Made by a program: the position numbers and the translations under genes. Shown one piece after another: positions 23,641 to 30,887 of a DNA stretch of 64,000 nt. The notes under the pieces are model-generated. The model worked only from the letters and a program-made list of their open reading frames with translations, was not told where the DNA came from and did no database searches. The stretch spans positions 62,001 through 126,000 of the forward strand of contig NZ_JAQSDY010000021.1 in NCBI RefSeq assembly GCF_029946145.1, in the 5' to 3' direction. Each line of letters opens with the position of its first letter. The first letter of the stretch is position 1. The DNA is from Brevundimonas sp. (GTDB taxonomy: Bacteria; Pseudomonadota; Alphaproteobacteria; Caulobacterales; Caulobacteraceae).

Positions 23641-24114
23641 ATGTCCAGAGTCCTAGCCGTCGTTATCGGCTCCGCCGCCTTGCTGGCCGCCGCGCCCGCC
23701 CTGGCCGGACCCTGCGAGCAACTCGCGGGCGGTCGTTGGCTCTTTCATGTTGAGGGGGGCTCGCCCGCCCAGGTCGTTACGGGCGTCCTGGATTTCCGCG
23801 ACGGGGCGCCGAACCAATCCGCACAGCGTGGGCTGGTGTTCTACGCCTCCACATCGGACCCCTTTCCGGCCTATGTGGCCGGCGTTCCGCTGGCGTTTGG
23901 ATCCTCGGGTTGGGGTCGGTGGATCGCATGCACGGCGCAGCCGGGGAATATCGCCCGGCTGTCACGCGCCATCACCGTGGACCTCGCCGTGTCCGCGGAC
24001 GGTCGGACGGCCGTGGCGACCGGCTTCTACGGCGGGGCGGCGGGCTGGGCCACGCGCGAGCCGGCCAGCCCGGCTCGCCCGACCGGCGCCGTCGCCCAGC
24101 GACCGCGCAACTAG
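23641..24114 (+). CDS. Putative secreted protein, opposite strand within the nuo operon
   Basis: Unrecognised 157-residue protein. It has a clear Sec signal peptide (about residues 1-22, ending PALAG), two cysteines (GPCEQLAGG and WIACTAQPG) that could pair, and a low-complexity C-terminus. ATG 23641 has GGGGGAG 8 bp upstream. It is encoded on the plus strand between nuoE and the nuoD-linked genes, opposing the operon. Its 3' end converges on the 62-residue gene with a 24-bp gap. Codon use and GC content look like its neighbours. Confidence 0.7.
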   Translation: MSRVLAVVIGSAALLAAAPALAGPCEQLAGGRWLFHVEGGSPAQVVTGVLDFRDGAPNQSAQRGLVFYASTSDPFPAYVAGVPLAFGSSGWGRWIACTAQPGNIARLSRAITVDLAVSADGRTAVATGFYGGAAGWATREPASPARPTGAVAQRPRN

Positions 24115-24138
24115 GGCCCGCACGCCGAGCCGGGTTCG

Positions 24139-24327
24139 TCAGATGTCGAGTTCCGAGACGACGAGCCCCTCGCCGATCATCTTCTTGCGCAGGGTCAGGA
24201 TGCGGTGCTGGCCCTGACGGGTCAGCAGTACATTGTGCTGATAGGTCTCGCCGCTCATGTCGGTGGCCGAATAGGCGACCACCGACCAACCCTGCCGGAC
24301 GAGATCGCTCAGGGGTTTGCCGCTCAT
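24139..24327 (-). CDS. Small conserved-looking hypothetical protein downstream of nuoD
   Basis: Unrecognised 62-residue soluble protein, ending MIGEGLVVSELDI. ATG 24327 overlaps the stop of the preceding 133-residue membrane protein gene as ATGA. It is the last gene of the nuoABCD half before the opposing plus-strand gene. Composition (balanced charge, no transmembrane segment) and coupling support it being real; no function is assignable. Confidence 0.65.
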   Translation of the reverse strand: MSGKPLSDLVRQGWSVVAYSATDMSGETYQHNVLLTRQGQHRILTLRKKMIGEGLVVSELDI

Positions 24328-24725
24328 CGCGCGCTCCCCATCCAGCGGCCGAGGCGCTCGCTCCATACGGCCCGGTCGGCGTCGCGCAGTTCCCGCGACA
24401 GCCACGCCATCGGCGGCAGAAACCGCACGGCCATCTGGCCGGCGAAGATAGCGCCGCTCATCCACACGATCGAGCGCAGGTTGGCCTCCCAGAAGCCCCG
24501 GCCCGCTTCCAGGTAACCCAGCTTGTACGCGCCGCGGACCAGGGTGATCCCGGCAATGCCCGGCGCGGCGACGACGGCGCTGGCCAGGGCGAATTTCAGC
24601 CCGCCCATGATCGCCCGCCGCTTCGGCGAAAATGCGACCTGCGTCGCGAGGACGACCGCCAGAAATGCGGCGAACCAGATCGCCTGGGTGGCGGTGAAGA
24701 TCGGATCGACGGCGAAAGCCGTCAC
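24324..24725 (-). CDS. Small membrane protein translationally coupled to nuoD
   Basis: Unrecognised 133-residue protein with three likely transmembrane segments (about 11-31, 41-63, 85-105). A charged C-terminus ([20 protein letters not shown]) follows. GTG 24725 overlaps the nuoD stop as GTGA. An upstream open stretch is nuoD shadow. It sits where enteric operons go directly from nuoCD to nuoE. Confidence 0.7.
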   Translation of the reverse strand: MTAFAVDPIFTATQAIWFAAFLAVVLATQVAFSPKRRAIMGGLKFALASAVVAAPGIAGITLVRGAYKLGYLEAGRGFWEANLRSIVWMSGAIFAGQMAVRFLPPMAWLSRELRDADRAVWSERLGRWMGSAR

Positions 24726-25981
24726 CGATCCACTTCTCCGAACACGATATCCAGCGAGCCGAGGATGGCCGACACGTCCGCCAGCATGTGGCCGCGGTTC
24801 ATCCAGTCCATGGCCTGCAGCGAGCGGAAGCCCGGGGCCGAGATCTTGACCCGGTACGGCTTGTTGGTGCCGTCGCTGACCAGATAGATGCCGAACTCGC
24901 CCTTGGGCGCCTCGACCGAGGCGTAGACCTCGCCCTCGGGCGTCTTGAAGCCCTCGGTGTAGAGTTTGAAGTGGTGGATCAGCGCTTCCATCGAGCGCTT
25001 CATCTCGCCGCGTTTGGGCGGGACGACCTTGTTGTCCTCGGTCATCACCGGCTCGCCGGGGCAGTTGCGCAGTTTGTGGATGCACTGCTCCATGATGTGC
25101 ACCGACTGCTTCATCTCCTCGATGCGGCACAGGTAACGGTCCCAGCAGTCGCCGTTCTTGCCCACGGCGATGTCGAACTCGAGGTCGGCGTAGCATTCGT
25201 ACGGTTGCGACTTGCGCAGGTCCCACGGAATGTCCGAGCCGCGCAGCATCACCCCGGTGAAGCCCCAGTCCAGCGCCTGCTGTTTCGACACCACGCCGAT
25301 GTCGACGTTGCGCTGTTTGAAGATGCGGTTCTCGGTGACGAGGGACTCGATGTCCTTCAGCGCCGCCGGGAATTCCGCGCACCAGCGGCCGATGTCGTCG
25401 ATCAGTTCGTTGGGCAGGTCCTGGTGGACGCCGCCGGGCCGGAAATAGTTGGCGTGCAGACGGGCGCCCGAGGCGCGCTCGTAGAACACCATCAGCTTCT
25501 CGCGTTCCTCGAAGCCCCACAGCGGCGGCGTCAGGGCGCCGACGTCCATGGCCTGGGTGGTCACGTTCAACAGGTGCGAGAGGATGCGGCCGATCTCGGA
25601 ATACAGCACCCGGATCAGCTGGGCCCGGTACGGCACGTCCACGCCCAGCAGCTTCTCGATGGCCAGGCAGAAGGCGTGCTCCTGGTTCATCGGCGCGACA
25701 TAGTCGAGACGATCCAGATAGGGCACGTTCTGCAGATAGGTCCGCGCCTCCATCAGCTTCTCGGTGCCGCGGTGCAGCAGGCCGATATGCGGATCGACGC
25801 GGGTGACCAGTTCGCCGTCCAGCTCCAGCACCAGACGCAGCACGCCGTGCGCGGCCGGATGCTGCGGGCCGAAATTGATCGTGAATTTGCGGTCGTCCAG
25901 CGCCCGGGCGTGGTCGGTCAGGCCGTCGTCGAACACGTCGGTGGCGCCGATCGGCAGGGGGGTGTTGTGTCCGTCAGCCAT
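24722..25981 (-). CDS. nuoD: NADH-quinone oxidoreductase subunit D
   Basis: NuoD, the 49-kDa-type subunit, shapes the quinone site next to cluster N2. The 419-residue product has the conserved [18 protein letters not shown] near residue 40 (quinone-site His) and [31 protein letters not shown] and a C-terminal DIVFGEVDR follow. NuoC and NuoD are separate genes, as usual in alphaproteobacteria. ATG 25981 shares a base with the nuoC stop. Confidence 0.97.
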   Translation of the reverse strand: MADGHNTPLPIGATDVFDDGLTDHARALDDRKFTINFGPQHPAAHGVLRLVLELDGELVTRVDPHIGLLHRGTEKLMEARTYLQNVPYLDRLDYVAPMNQEHAFCLAIEKLLGVDVPYRAQLIRVLYSEIGRILSHLLNVTTQAMDVGALTPPLWGFEEREKLMVFYERASGARLHANYFRPGGVHQDLPNELIDDIGRWCAEFPAALKDIESLVTENRIFKQRNVDIGVVSKQQALDWGFTGVMLRGSDIPWDLRKSQPYECYADLEFDIAVGKNGDCWDRYLCRIEEMKQSVHIMEQCIHKLRNCPGEPVMTEDNKVVPPKRGEMKRSMEALIHHFKLYTEGFKTPEGEVYASVEAPKGEFGIYLVSDGTNKPYRVKISAPGFRSLQAMDWMNRGHMLADVSAILGSLDIVFGEVDR

Positions 25982-26622
25982 CAGGCCTTGCTCCCCGCCA
26001 GGCCTTGCGCCTTCTCGTCGCCCGGCAGGACCGGCAGCGGATATTCCGCGCCCTCCCACGGCGACAGGAAGTCGAAATTGCGGAACTCCTGGGTCAGTTT
26101 GACGGGCTCATAGACCACCCGCTTCTGCTCCTCGTCGTACCGCACCTCGACATAGCCGGTCATGGGGAAGTCCTTGCGCAGCGGATGCCCCTGGAAGCCG
26201 TAGTCGGTCAGCAGCCGGCGCAAGTCCGGATGGCCCTCGAACAGGATGCCGTACATGTCGAACGCCTCGCGCTCGAACCAGTCGGCGCAGGGGAAGACGC
26301 CCACGGCGCTCGGGACGGGCTGGACCTCGTCGGTCGACAGCTTGACCCGCACCCGCGCGTTCCGCGTCATCGACAGCAGGTGATAGACCACCTCGAACCG
26401 CTCGGCCCGGTCAGGGAAGTCGACCCCGCACAGGTCCAGCAGCTGATGGAAGCCGAACCGGTCCTTCAGCGCCGTCAGCACCGACAGGATGTTGGCGCGC
26501 GTCGCGATCAGCGTCAGCTCGCCGAACGCGATCTGCGCCTCGACGCCCAGTTCGCCGACCATCTCGGCGCCCAGCGGCGTCAGGGCGGTCTCGATCTCCT
26601 GAATACGGGCGAGTGCGTTCAT
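25981..26622 (-). CDS. nuoC: NADH-quinone oxidoreductase subunit C
   Basis: NuoC is the 30-kDa-type subunit of the peripheral arm. The 213-residue product has the family signature [26 protein letters not shown] followed by GHPLRKDFP, here broken into parts: ERE...DMYG...GHPDLRR. ATG 26622 overlaps the nuoB stop as ATGA; the upstream open frame is nuoB shadow. The C-terminal 25 residues form a variable Pro/Gly/Lys tail. Confidence 0.95.
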   Translation of the reverse strand: MNALARIQEIETALTPLGAEMVGELGVEAQIAFGELTLIATRANILSVLTALKDRFGFHQLLDLCGVDFPDRAERFEVVYHLLSMTRNARVRVKLSTDEVQPVPSAVGVFPCADWFEREAFDMYGILFEGHPDLRRLLTDYGFQGHPLRKDFPMTGYVEVRYDEEQKRVVYEPVKLTQEFRNFDFLSPWEGAEYPLPVLPGDEKAQGLAGSKA

Positions 26623-27275
26623 CGGTCGATCGTCCCGGTGCGGCGGATCTTCTTCTGCAGCTGCAACAGCCCGTACAGCAGCGCCTCCGCCGTCGGCGGA
26701 CAGCCGGGCACATAGACGTCGACAGGTACAACGCGATCGCAACCACGAACAACACTGTAACTATAGTGATAATACCCGCCGCCATTGGCGCACGAGCCCA
26801 TCGAAAGCACGTAACGCGGATCCGGCATCTGGTCGTAGACCTTGCGCAGCGCCGGAGCCATCTTGTTGGTCAGGGTGCCGGCCACGATCATCAGGTCGGA
26901 CTGGCGCGGGCTGGCGCGCGGAGCCATGCCGAACCGCTCCATGTCGAAGCGCGGCATCGAGGCCTGCATCATCTCCACGGCGCAGCAGGCCAGACCGAAC
27001 GTCATCCACATCAGCGACCCCGTCCGGGCCCAGTTGATGACGTCGTCCAGCGAGGTGGTGATGAAGCCACGCTCGCCCAGCTCGGCGTTCACGGCCTCGA
27101 AGAATTTGTCGTGGATGGCCGGATCATAGCCCTCCACCGACGAACGGGCGCCGGTGTTGAACATGGTCGTGCTCATCGGCCCGGCCAGACGCGAGGACGC
27201 GCCCGGGGCCACGGGCGAACTGCCCTGGTTGCCCACGCCGATCAGCGGGACGGTGTTCGTGGTCGTCACTCCCAT
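26619..27275 (-). CDS. nuoB: NADH-quinone oxidoreductase subunit B (cluster N2)
   Basis: NuoB carries cluster N2, the final donor to quinone. The 218-residue product has [10 protein letters not shown] (adjacent-cysteine ligands), MGSCANGGG and [12 protein letters not shown] with the remaining cluster cysteines. The N-terminal 45 residues are an Ala/Ser/Thr-rich extension. ATG 27275 overlaps the nuoA stop by 10 bases; GTG 27269, two codons in, overlaps it as GTGA and is an equally good start. The stretch encoding [17 protein letters not shown] (about 26725-26780) is conspicuously A/T-rich, with codons rare elsewhere here. Confidence 0.96.
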   Translation of the reverse strand: MGVTTTNTVPLIGVGNQGSSPVAPGASSRLAGPMSTTMFNTGARSSVEGYDPAIHDKFFEAVNAELGERGFITTSLDDVINWARTGSLMWMTFGLACCAVEMMQASMPRFDMERFGMAPRASPRQSDLMIVAGTLTNKMAPALRKVYDQMPDPRYVLSMGSCANGGGYYHYSYSVVRGCDRVVPVDVYVPGCPPTAEALLYGLLQLQKKIRRTGTIDR

Positions 27276-27643
27276 TCGAGCGCGCCCTTCTTCCATTCGT
27301 AGATGAAGCCGACGGTCAGGACGCCCAGGAAAACCATCATCGACCAGAAGGCGAACACCATGCCCGCCTGCGACAGGTCGAACATCGACACCGCCCACGG
27401 GAACAGGAAGGCCACTTCCAGATCGAAGATGATGAAGAGGATCGACACCAGATAGAAGCGGACATCGAACTTCATCCGCGCGTCGTCGAACGCGTTGAAG
27501 CCGCACTCATAGGCCGACAGCTTCTCACTGTCGGGGTTCTTCGGAGCCAGGACCCAGGCCGCCAGCATAAAGCCGAGGCCGAGAACCGCCGCGATCCCGA
27601 GAAAGATCACGATCGGCAGATATTCGAGAAGGAATGCGTTCAT
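27266..27643 (-). CDS. nuoA: NADH-quinone oxidoreductase subunit A
   Basis: NuoA is a three-helix membrane subunit beside the quinone chamber. The 125-residue product has [20 protein letters not shown] in two parts: the conserved YECG with the switch Cys, and the [19 protein letters not shown] helix. ATG 27643 was chosen; upstream codons in frame include stop-poor leader sequence without similarity. It is the first gene of the nuo operon. Confidence 0.96.
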   Translation of the reverse strand: MNAFLLEYLPIVIFLGIAAVLGLGFMLAAWVLAPKNPDSEKLSAYECGFNAFDDARMKFDVRFYLVSILFIIFDLEVAFLFPWAVSMFDLSQAGMVFAFWSMMVFLGVLTVGFIYEWKKGALEWE

Positions 27644-27689
27644 CCGGGGGGACCTCGGCCGCCCTTGATGGGAGGGGCGGATTCGGCGC

Positions 27690-27718
27690 TTTCTAGCCGC
27701 TGAACCGCGCCCGTTCAA
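27690..27718 (-). promoter_or_regulatory. Candidate promoter for the nuo operon
   Basis: On the minus strand TTGAAC (27718-27713), a 17-base spacer and TAGAAA (27695-27690) lie about 47 bp before the nuoA ATG. A second TTGAAC sits 12 bp further upstream (27730-27725) as part of a direct repeat of GGGTTTGAACGGG. That repeat could be a duplicated -35 or a regulator site. Read by eye only. Confidence 0.5.
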
Positions 27719-27847
27719 ACCCCCGTTCAAACCCGTGTGACGAAAGGTTTTTCTTGAGAATGGTTCGCAGATTATTCGGCGCTTCCAGCAACGGCCTGAA
27801 CGGCGCCGAAACCCGGGAAAAACTCTCCGGACGCCGTCTTTCGTCGC

Positions 27848-27877
27848 TTGACAGCGCGAGCCGCCCCCGCCTAAACG
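27848..27877 (+). promoter_or_regulatory. Candidate promoter for tRNA-Asp
   Basis: A perfect TTGACA (27848-27853) is followed after 18 bases by TAAACG (27872-27877), about 44 bp before the mature tRNA 5' end. Confidence 0.5.
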
Positions 27878-27920
27878 ACGCCCCTCGCCGCGACGCACCT
27901 CAGCGCCGCGGCCGGGATAC

Positions 27921-27997
27921 GCGGGTGTAGCTCAGTTGGTTAGAGTGCCGGCCTGTCACGCCGGAGGTCGCGGGTTCGAGTCCCGTCACTCGCGCCA
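27921..27997 (+). tRNA. tRNA-Asp (anticodon GTC)
   Basis: The 77-base cloverleaf includes an encoded CCA. The acceptor stem GCGGGTG pairs with CACTCGC (one G-T). The D arm is AGCTCAGTTGGTTAGAG. The anticodon stem is CCGGC/GCCGG with loop CTGTCAC, giving anticodon GTC at 27955-27957. The T arm is GCGGGTTCGAGTCCCGT. It stands between the divergent nuo and blaI-like transcription units. Confidence 0.97.
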
Positions 27998-28019
27998 CTT
28001 CTCCTGACCGGAGAGGTGG
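27995..28019 (+). terminator. Hairpin at the tRNA-Asp 3' end
   Basis: CCACTTCTCC, loop TGACC, GGAGAGGTGG makes a 10-bp stem (one G-T) beginning in the CCA end of the tRNA. No T-run follows, so it could be a processing hairpin, not an intrinsic terminator. Confidence 0.45.
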
Positions 28020-28100
28020 CGCGGATCCCCCGCCCCCATCCTCACAAACAGTGCACCTTACCGCGGTTTCATCCCCGCGCCTCAGTCTTGCCTTTTTCCG

Positions 28101-28126
28101 CTACAAACGTAACACTACATATGTAG
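28101..28126. promoter_or_regulatory. BlaI/MecI-type operator upstream of the repressor gene
   Basis: CTACATATGTAG (28115-28126) is a perfect palindrome with the TACA/TGTA half-sites recognised by BlaI/MecI repressors. A second, imperfect copy, TACAAACGTA, lies at 28102-28111. Both are 30-55 bp before the repressor ATG at 28156, the position expected for autoregulation. The match to the known operator consensus is from family knowledge; binding here is inferred. Confidence 0.7.
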
Positions 28127-28155
28127 CAGTCCCGCTTCACCAGGAATCCCGCGGC

Positions 28156-28530
28156 ATGATCGAAACCCTCCCCCGGCGTGAACGCGAAGTGTTCGAGATC
28201 CTGTGCCGGCTGGAACAGGGCACGGCGGCGGCGGTGCGTCAGGCCATGGCCGGCTCCCTCAGCGACTCGGCCGTGCGAACCCTGCTGACCCGGCTGGAGG
28301 CCAAGGGGCTGGTCGGACACCACAGCGAGGGGGGCGCCTATGTCTATGCGCCCGTCCCCCGTCCCGAAACGGTCGCCGCCGGAGCCCTGAACCGTCTGGT
28401 CGACACCTTCTTCGCCGGCTCGGCGGCCAGCGCCGCCACGGCCCTGCTCGGCCTGACGAAAAAACTGAAGCCCGACGAACTGGCCGCGCTTCAACGCGCC
28501 ATCGAGAAAGCCCGGGAGCGGGGATCGTGA
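28156..28530 (+). CDS. BlaI/MecI-family transcriptional repressor
   Basis: A winged-helix repressor that binds TACA/TGTA palindromes as a dimer and is inactivated by cleavage in systems with a BlaR1-type partner. The 124-residue product has the family layout. LPRREREVFEILCRLEQGTAAAV is the N-terminal helix-turn-helix region, SDSAVRTLLTRLEAKGLVGHH the recognition part, and a helical C-terminus serves dimerisation. ATG 28156 is preferred over the open frame from 28051, which would run through the operator. The stop overlaps the M56 peptidase GTG as GTGA, so the pair is one operon. Confidence 0.9.
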   Translation: MIETLPRREREVFEILCRLEQGTAAAVRQAMAGSLSDSAVRTLLTRLEAKGLVGHHSEGGAYVYAPVPRPETVAAGALNRLVDTFFAGSAASAATALLGLTKKLKPDELAALQRAIEKARERGS

Positions 28531-30140
28531 CCGCCGTCTTCCTGTCCCTTCTGGTCAAGTCCAGCCTCGTCGCCGGGCTGGCGTTGTCGGCTGTATGGCT
28601 GCTCAGGGGACGGTCGCCGGCCGAACGGGTGACGCTCCTGCGCGCCGCCGTGGTCCTGCTGGTCGTCGTGCCCGTCATCGCCCTGACCGGGCCCGACCTG
28701 ACGATCTGGCTGACCGCGGCGTCCGCGCCCTCGCCGGCGGAGACCTTTATCCTCCCCCTGACCGGAGGCGAGCCGGGGGTCGCACCGTCCTCCACAATGC
28801 CCGCCTGGTCGACCTGGCTCGCCCTGGCCTGGGGGGCCGGCGGCGCCGTCCTCCTCGCGCGGTTCGGCCTGGGCGTCCTGACCCTTGCCCGCTGGACCCG
28901 CGCCGGCGACGTCGTATCGGATCCCGCCTGGACGGCGCCCCTGGCCCGGCTGGCCGGCGCGTCCGCGCCGCGCCTGCTGGCGACCGGCCGCATCGCCGCG
29001 CCCCTGAGCTGGGGCGCTCCACCCGGCGTGGTCCTGATCGGCGCCGACCAGTTGAAACAGCCGCGTGACGCCGAGGCGGTCCTGGCCCACGAACTGGCCC
29101 ACATCCGCCGCCAGGACTGGCTGTTCCTCGCCCTGTCCCGCGTCGCGGTGGCCCTGTTCTGGTTCAATCCGCTGGTCTGGTTGCTGCAGGCCGAGCTGTG
29201 CCGCCTGTCCGAGGAAGCGGCCGACGCCGACGCCCTGCGCCATGTCGAGCCCGAGGCCTACGCCCGCACCCTGCTCGGCCTGGCCGCTGACTTCACCCCC
29301 GTGGCCGCCACCGGCATGACCGGACCGGCCCGTTCTCTCGCAAAAAGGATCACCAGGGTCATGACCAACCGCCGTCCCGCCTCGCCCCGCCCCGTTGTCA
29401 TGATCGTCGCCGTCGGCGCCCTTCTGGGCGTGGCGACGCCCCTGGCCGCCGTCGAGCTCTCCGTCAGGCACAGGCCTGTGGCCCCGGCCGCTCCGACTGT
29501 TCCCTATGCCGCGCTGGCGCCGATGATTGTGACCCAGACCGTTGTCGCGCCCCCGCCGGCCCCGCCGCCACCCCCGGCCCCGCCCGCTCATCCGGCTCAT
29601 CCGGCTCCTCCCGCGCCCCCTGCTCCGCCCGCCCCGCCGGAGGCCCCCGCCTGGCAGGGCGAGGAACACCGCACCGCCGTCGCCGCCGCGCGGCAAGCCG
29701 CCGCCCAGGCTCGTGTCACGGCCCGCGAAGCCCGTGTCCACGCAGCGGAAGCCCGGACCATGGCCCGGGCCAATGCAAACCTGTCCCGTCAGGCCGAGCG
29801 CTCCGCGGCCCATGCCCGGGTCCTGGCCGAGCATGCGGCCCACGCCCGCGCCAATGCCGACGAGATGCGGGCCCAGGCCGGCCGTCAGCTGGCTGAAGCC
29901 AGGGTGCGGATGCGCGAGGGCGCGGAGCAGATGGTCGAAGGCGCCCGCGACATGCGCGAGGAGGCCCGCAAGCTGCGCGATCCGGCCTATCGCGCCGAAC
30001 AGATCGCCCGCGCCCGTGAACGCGGACAAACCGTCACCGACCGGGAACTGCTGGACGCCATCCCGAAAATGGAAAGCGGCGCGGACCGCATGGAAGAGGG
30101 CGCCGCCCGCATGCGCGAGCAGGCCGCCGACCCCGGCTGA
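28527..30140 (+). CDS. BlaR1-like M56 membrane peptidase with coiled-coil C-terminus and no sensor domain
   Basis: This is the predicted partner of the BlaI-like repressor: a polytopic membrane zinc peptidase that would cleave it. The 537-residue product has three or four N-terminal hydrophobic segments and the zinc motif HELAH at residues 188-192. SEEAADADAL follows near 228-237, and a further hydrophobic segment near 290-315. After that comes a proline-rich linker (about 335-385), then about 150 residues of Ala/Arg/Glu/Met-rich heptads ending at the stop. No penicillin-binding sensor domain (no SxxK, no KTG) is present, unlike BlaR1/MecR1. The stimulus is unknown; the periplasmic coiled coil may take the sensor role. 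GTG start overlaps the repressor stop. Confidence 0.85.
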   Translation: MTAVFLSLLVKSSLVAGLALSAVWLLRGRSPAERVTLLRAAVVLLVVVPVIALTGPDLTIWLTAASAPSPAETFILPLTGGEPGVAPSSTMPAWSTWLALAWGAGGAVLLARFGLGVLTLARWTRAGDVVSDPAWTAPLARLAGASAPRLLATGRIAAPLSWGAPPGVVLIGADQLKQPRDAEAVLAHELAHIRRQDWLFLALSRVAVALFWFNPLVWLLQAELCRLSEEAADADALRHVEPEAYARTLLGLAADFTPVAATGMTGPARSLAKRITRVMTNRRPASPRPVVMIVAVGALLGVATPLAAVELSVRHRPVAPAAPTVPYAALAPMIVTQTVVAPPPAPPPPPAPPAHPAHPAPPAPPAPPAPPEAPAWQGEEHRTAVAAARQAAAQARVTAREARVHAAEARTMARANANLSRQAERSAAHARVLAEHAAHARANADEMRAQAGRQLAEARVRMREGAEQMVEGARDMREEARKLRDPAYRAEQIARARERGQTVTDRELLDAIPKMESGADRMEEGAARMREQAADPG

Positions 30141-30145
30141 CGCCC

Positions 30146-30224
30146 CGGTCTCCTCCCCATTCCTGGGGAGGAGACCGAGCGCTGGAATGATCCGTGCATC
30201 CCCCGCGAGGGCGGGGATGCACGG
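30146..30224. repeat. Two consecutive perfect hairpins after the M56 peptidase gene
   Basis: CGGTCTCCTCCCCA, loop TTCC, TGGGGAGGAGACCG (30146-30177) is a 14-bp perfect stem. It is followed by CCGTGCATCCCC...GGGGATGCACGG (30192-30224), another long palindrome whose arms match the ATCCCCGC core of the nuoK-nuoL repeat. Without a T-run they are not classic terminators, but they could stop or stabilise transcripts from the blaI-like operon. Confidence 0.75.
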
Positions 30225-30284
30225 TTTGACAGCGTGCGAGGAATAAACTCCCGGCTTCGTCAGTAAAGAGAAGCGTCCCTGCCC

Positions 30285-30647
30285 CTACGGCGTCCGCCCC
30301 TCCACCAGCACGTTCTGCACGCGACGTCCCATCGGATCGCGCGACTGCCAGGTCTCGCCGACAGACGCCTCGACCATGGTGGTGCAGAAGCGGGGCACCA
30401 GCATATAGGGCCGCATATGCGTCAGGCAGATGCGCTCGCCGTTCACCGACCAGCGCGCCGCCAGCCGCCGGCCATCGGAAAACTGGGCCGAGTAGGTGCC
30501 GTCAGGATTGAACCAGTGCTTGACCCAGCCCCCGTCCGGGTATCGCGAAACCACGGTGTTTCCGAAGGCGGAATTCATGTCGGCCCGAACAGAGCCGGCC
30601 ATCAGACACGCGACCGCAAGAGTCGCGACGCCAAGCGTACGCAGCAT
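30285..30647 (-). CDS. Small putative secreted protein
   Basis: Unrecognised 120-residue protein with a signal peptide (about residues 1-22, ending GSVRA-D). The mature part has repeated aromatic turns (YPDGGWVKHWFNPDGTYSAQF) and two cysteines (ERICLTHM and PRFCTTMV). It looks like a small beta-rich periplasmic domain. ATG 30647 has GAGGGAT a few bases upstream. It is monocistronic, divergent from the helicase gene. Confidence 0.75.
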   Translation of the reverse strand: MLRTLGVATLAVACLMAGSVRADMNSAFGNTVVSRYPDGGWVKHWFNPDGTYSAQFSDGRRLAARWSVNGERICLTHMRPYMLVPRFCTTMVEASVGETWQSRDPMGRRVQNVLVEGRTP

Positions 30648-30887
30648 ACTGATCCCTCATTCAGCCCTTCCCGGCGCGAACTATTAACAAACGTTTATGG
30701 AATGCCAAGCCCCGCTTCCTCCGCGCACGAATAGTTGACTCTGCGGTGGGGGCTTCTATATCCGGCGCACGTTCGGGACAGGACTGGCGAATTCGCGCCG
30801 CCCGCTCGCCCAGAGATTCAGGGCGGTTCCGCGACATCGCACGACGGCCCGATGCGCGGGGCGTCCTTCTTCCAGTCCCAAGGACCT

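Noticed and set aside
27755..27785. Possible Fur-type box (GAGAATGG...ATTATTC) upstream of nuoA
   Set aside because: Symmetry is poor and it lies far upstream of the best promoter; not enough to call.
30735..30887. 51-codon N-terminal extension of the DEAD-box helicase
   Set aside because: No family similarity; ATG 30888 has a ribosome-binding site and starts at the normal N-terminus.
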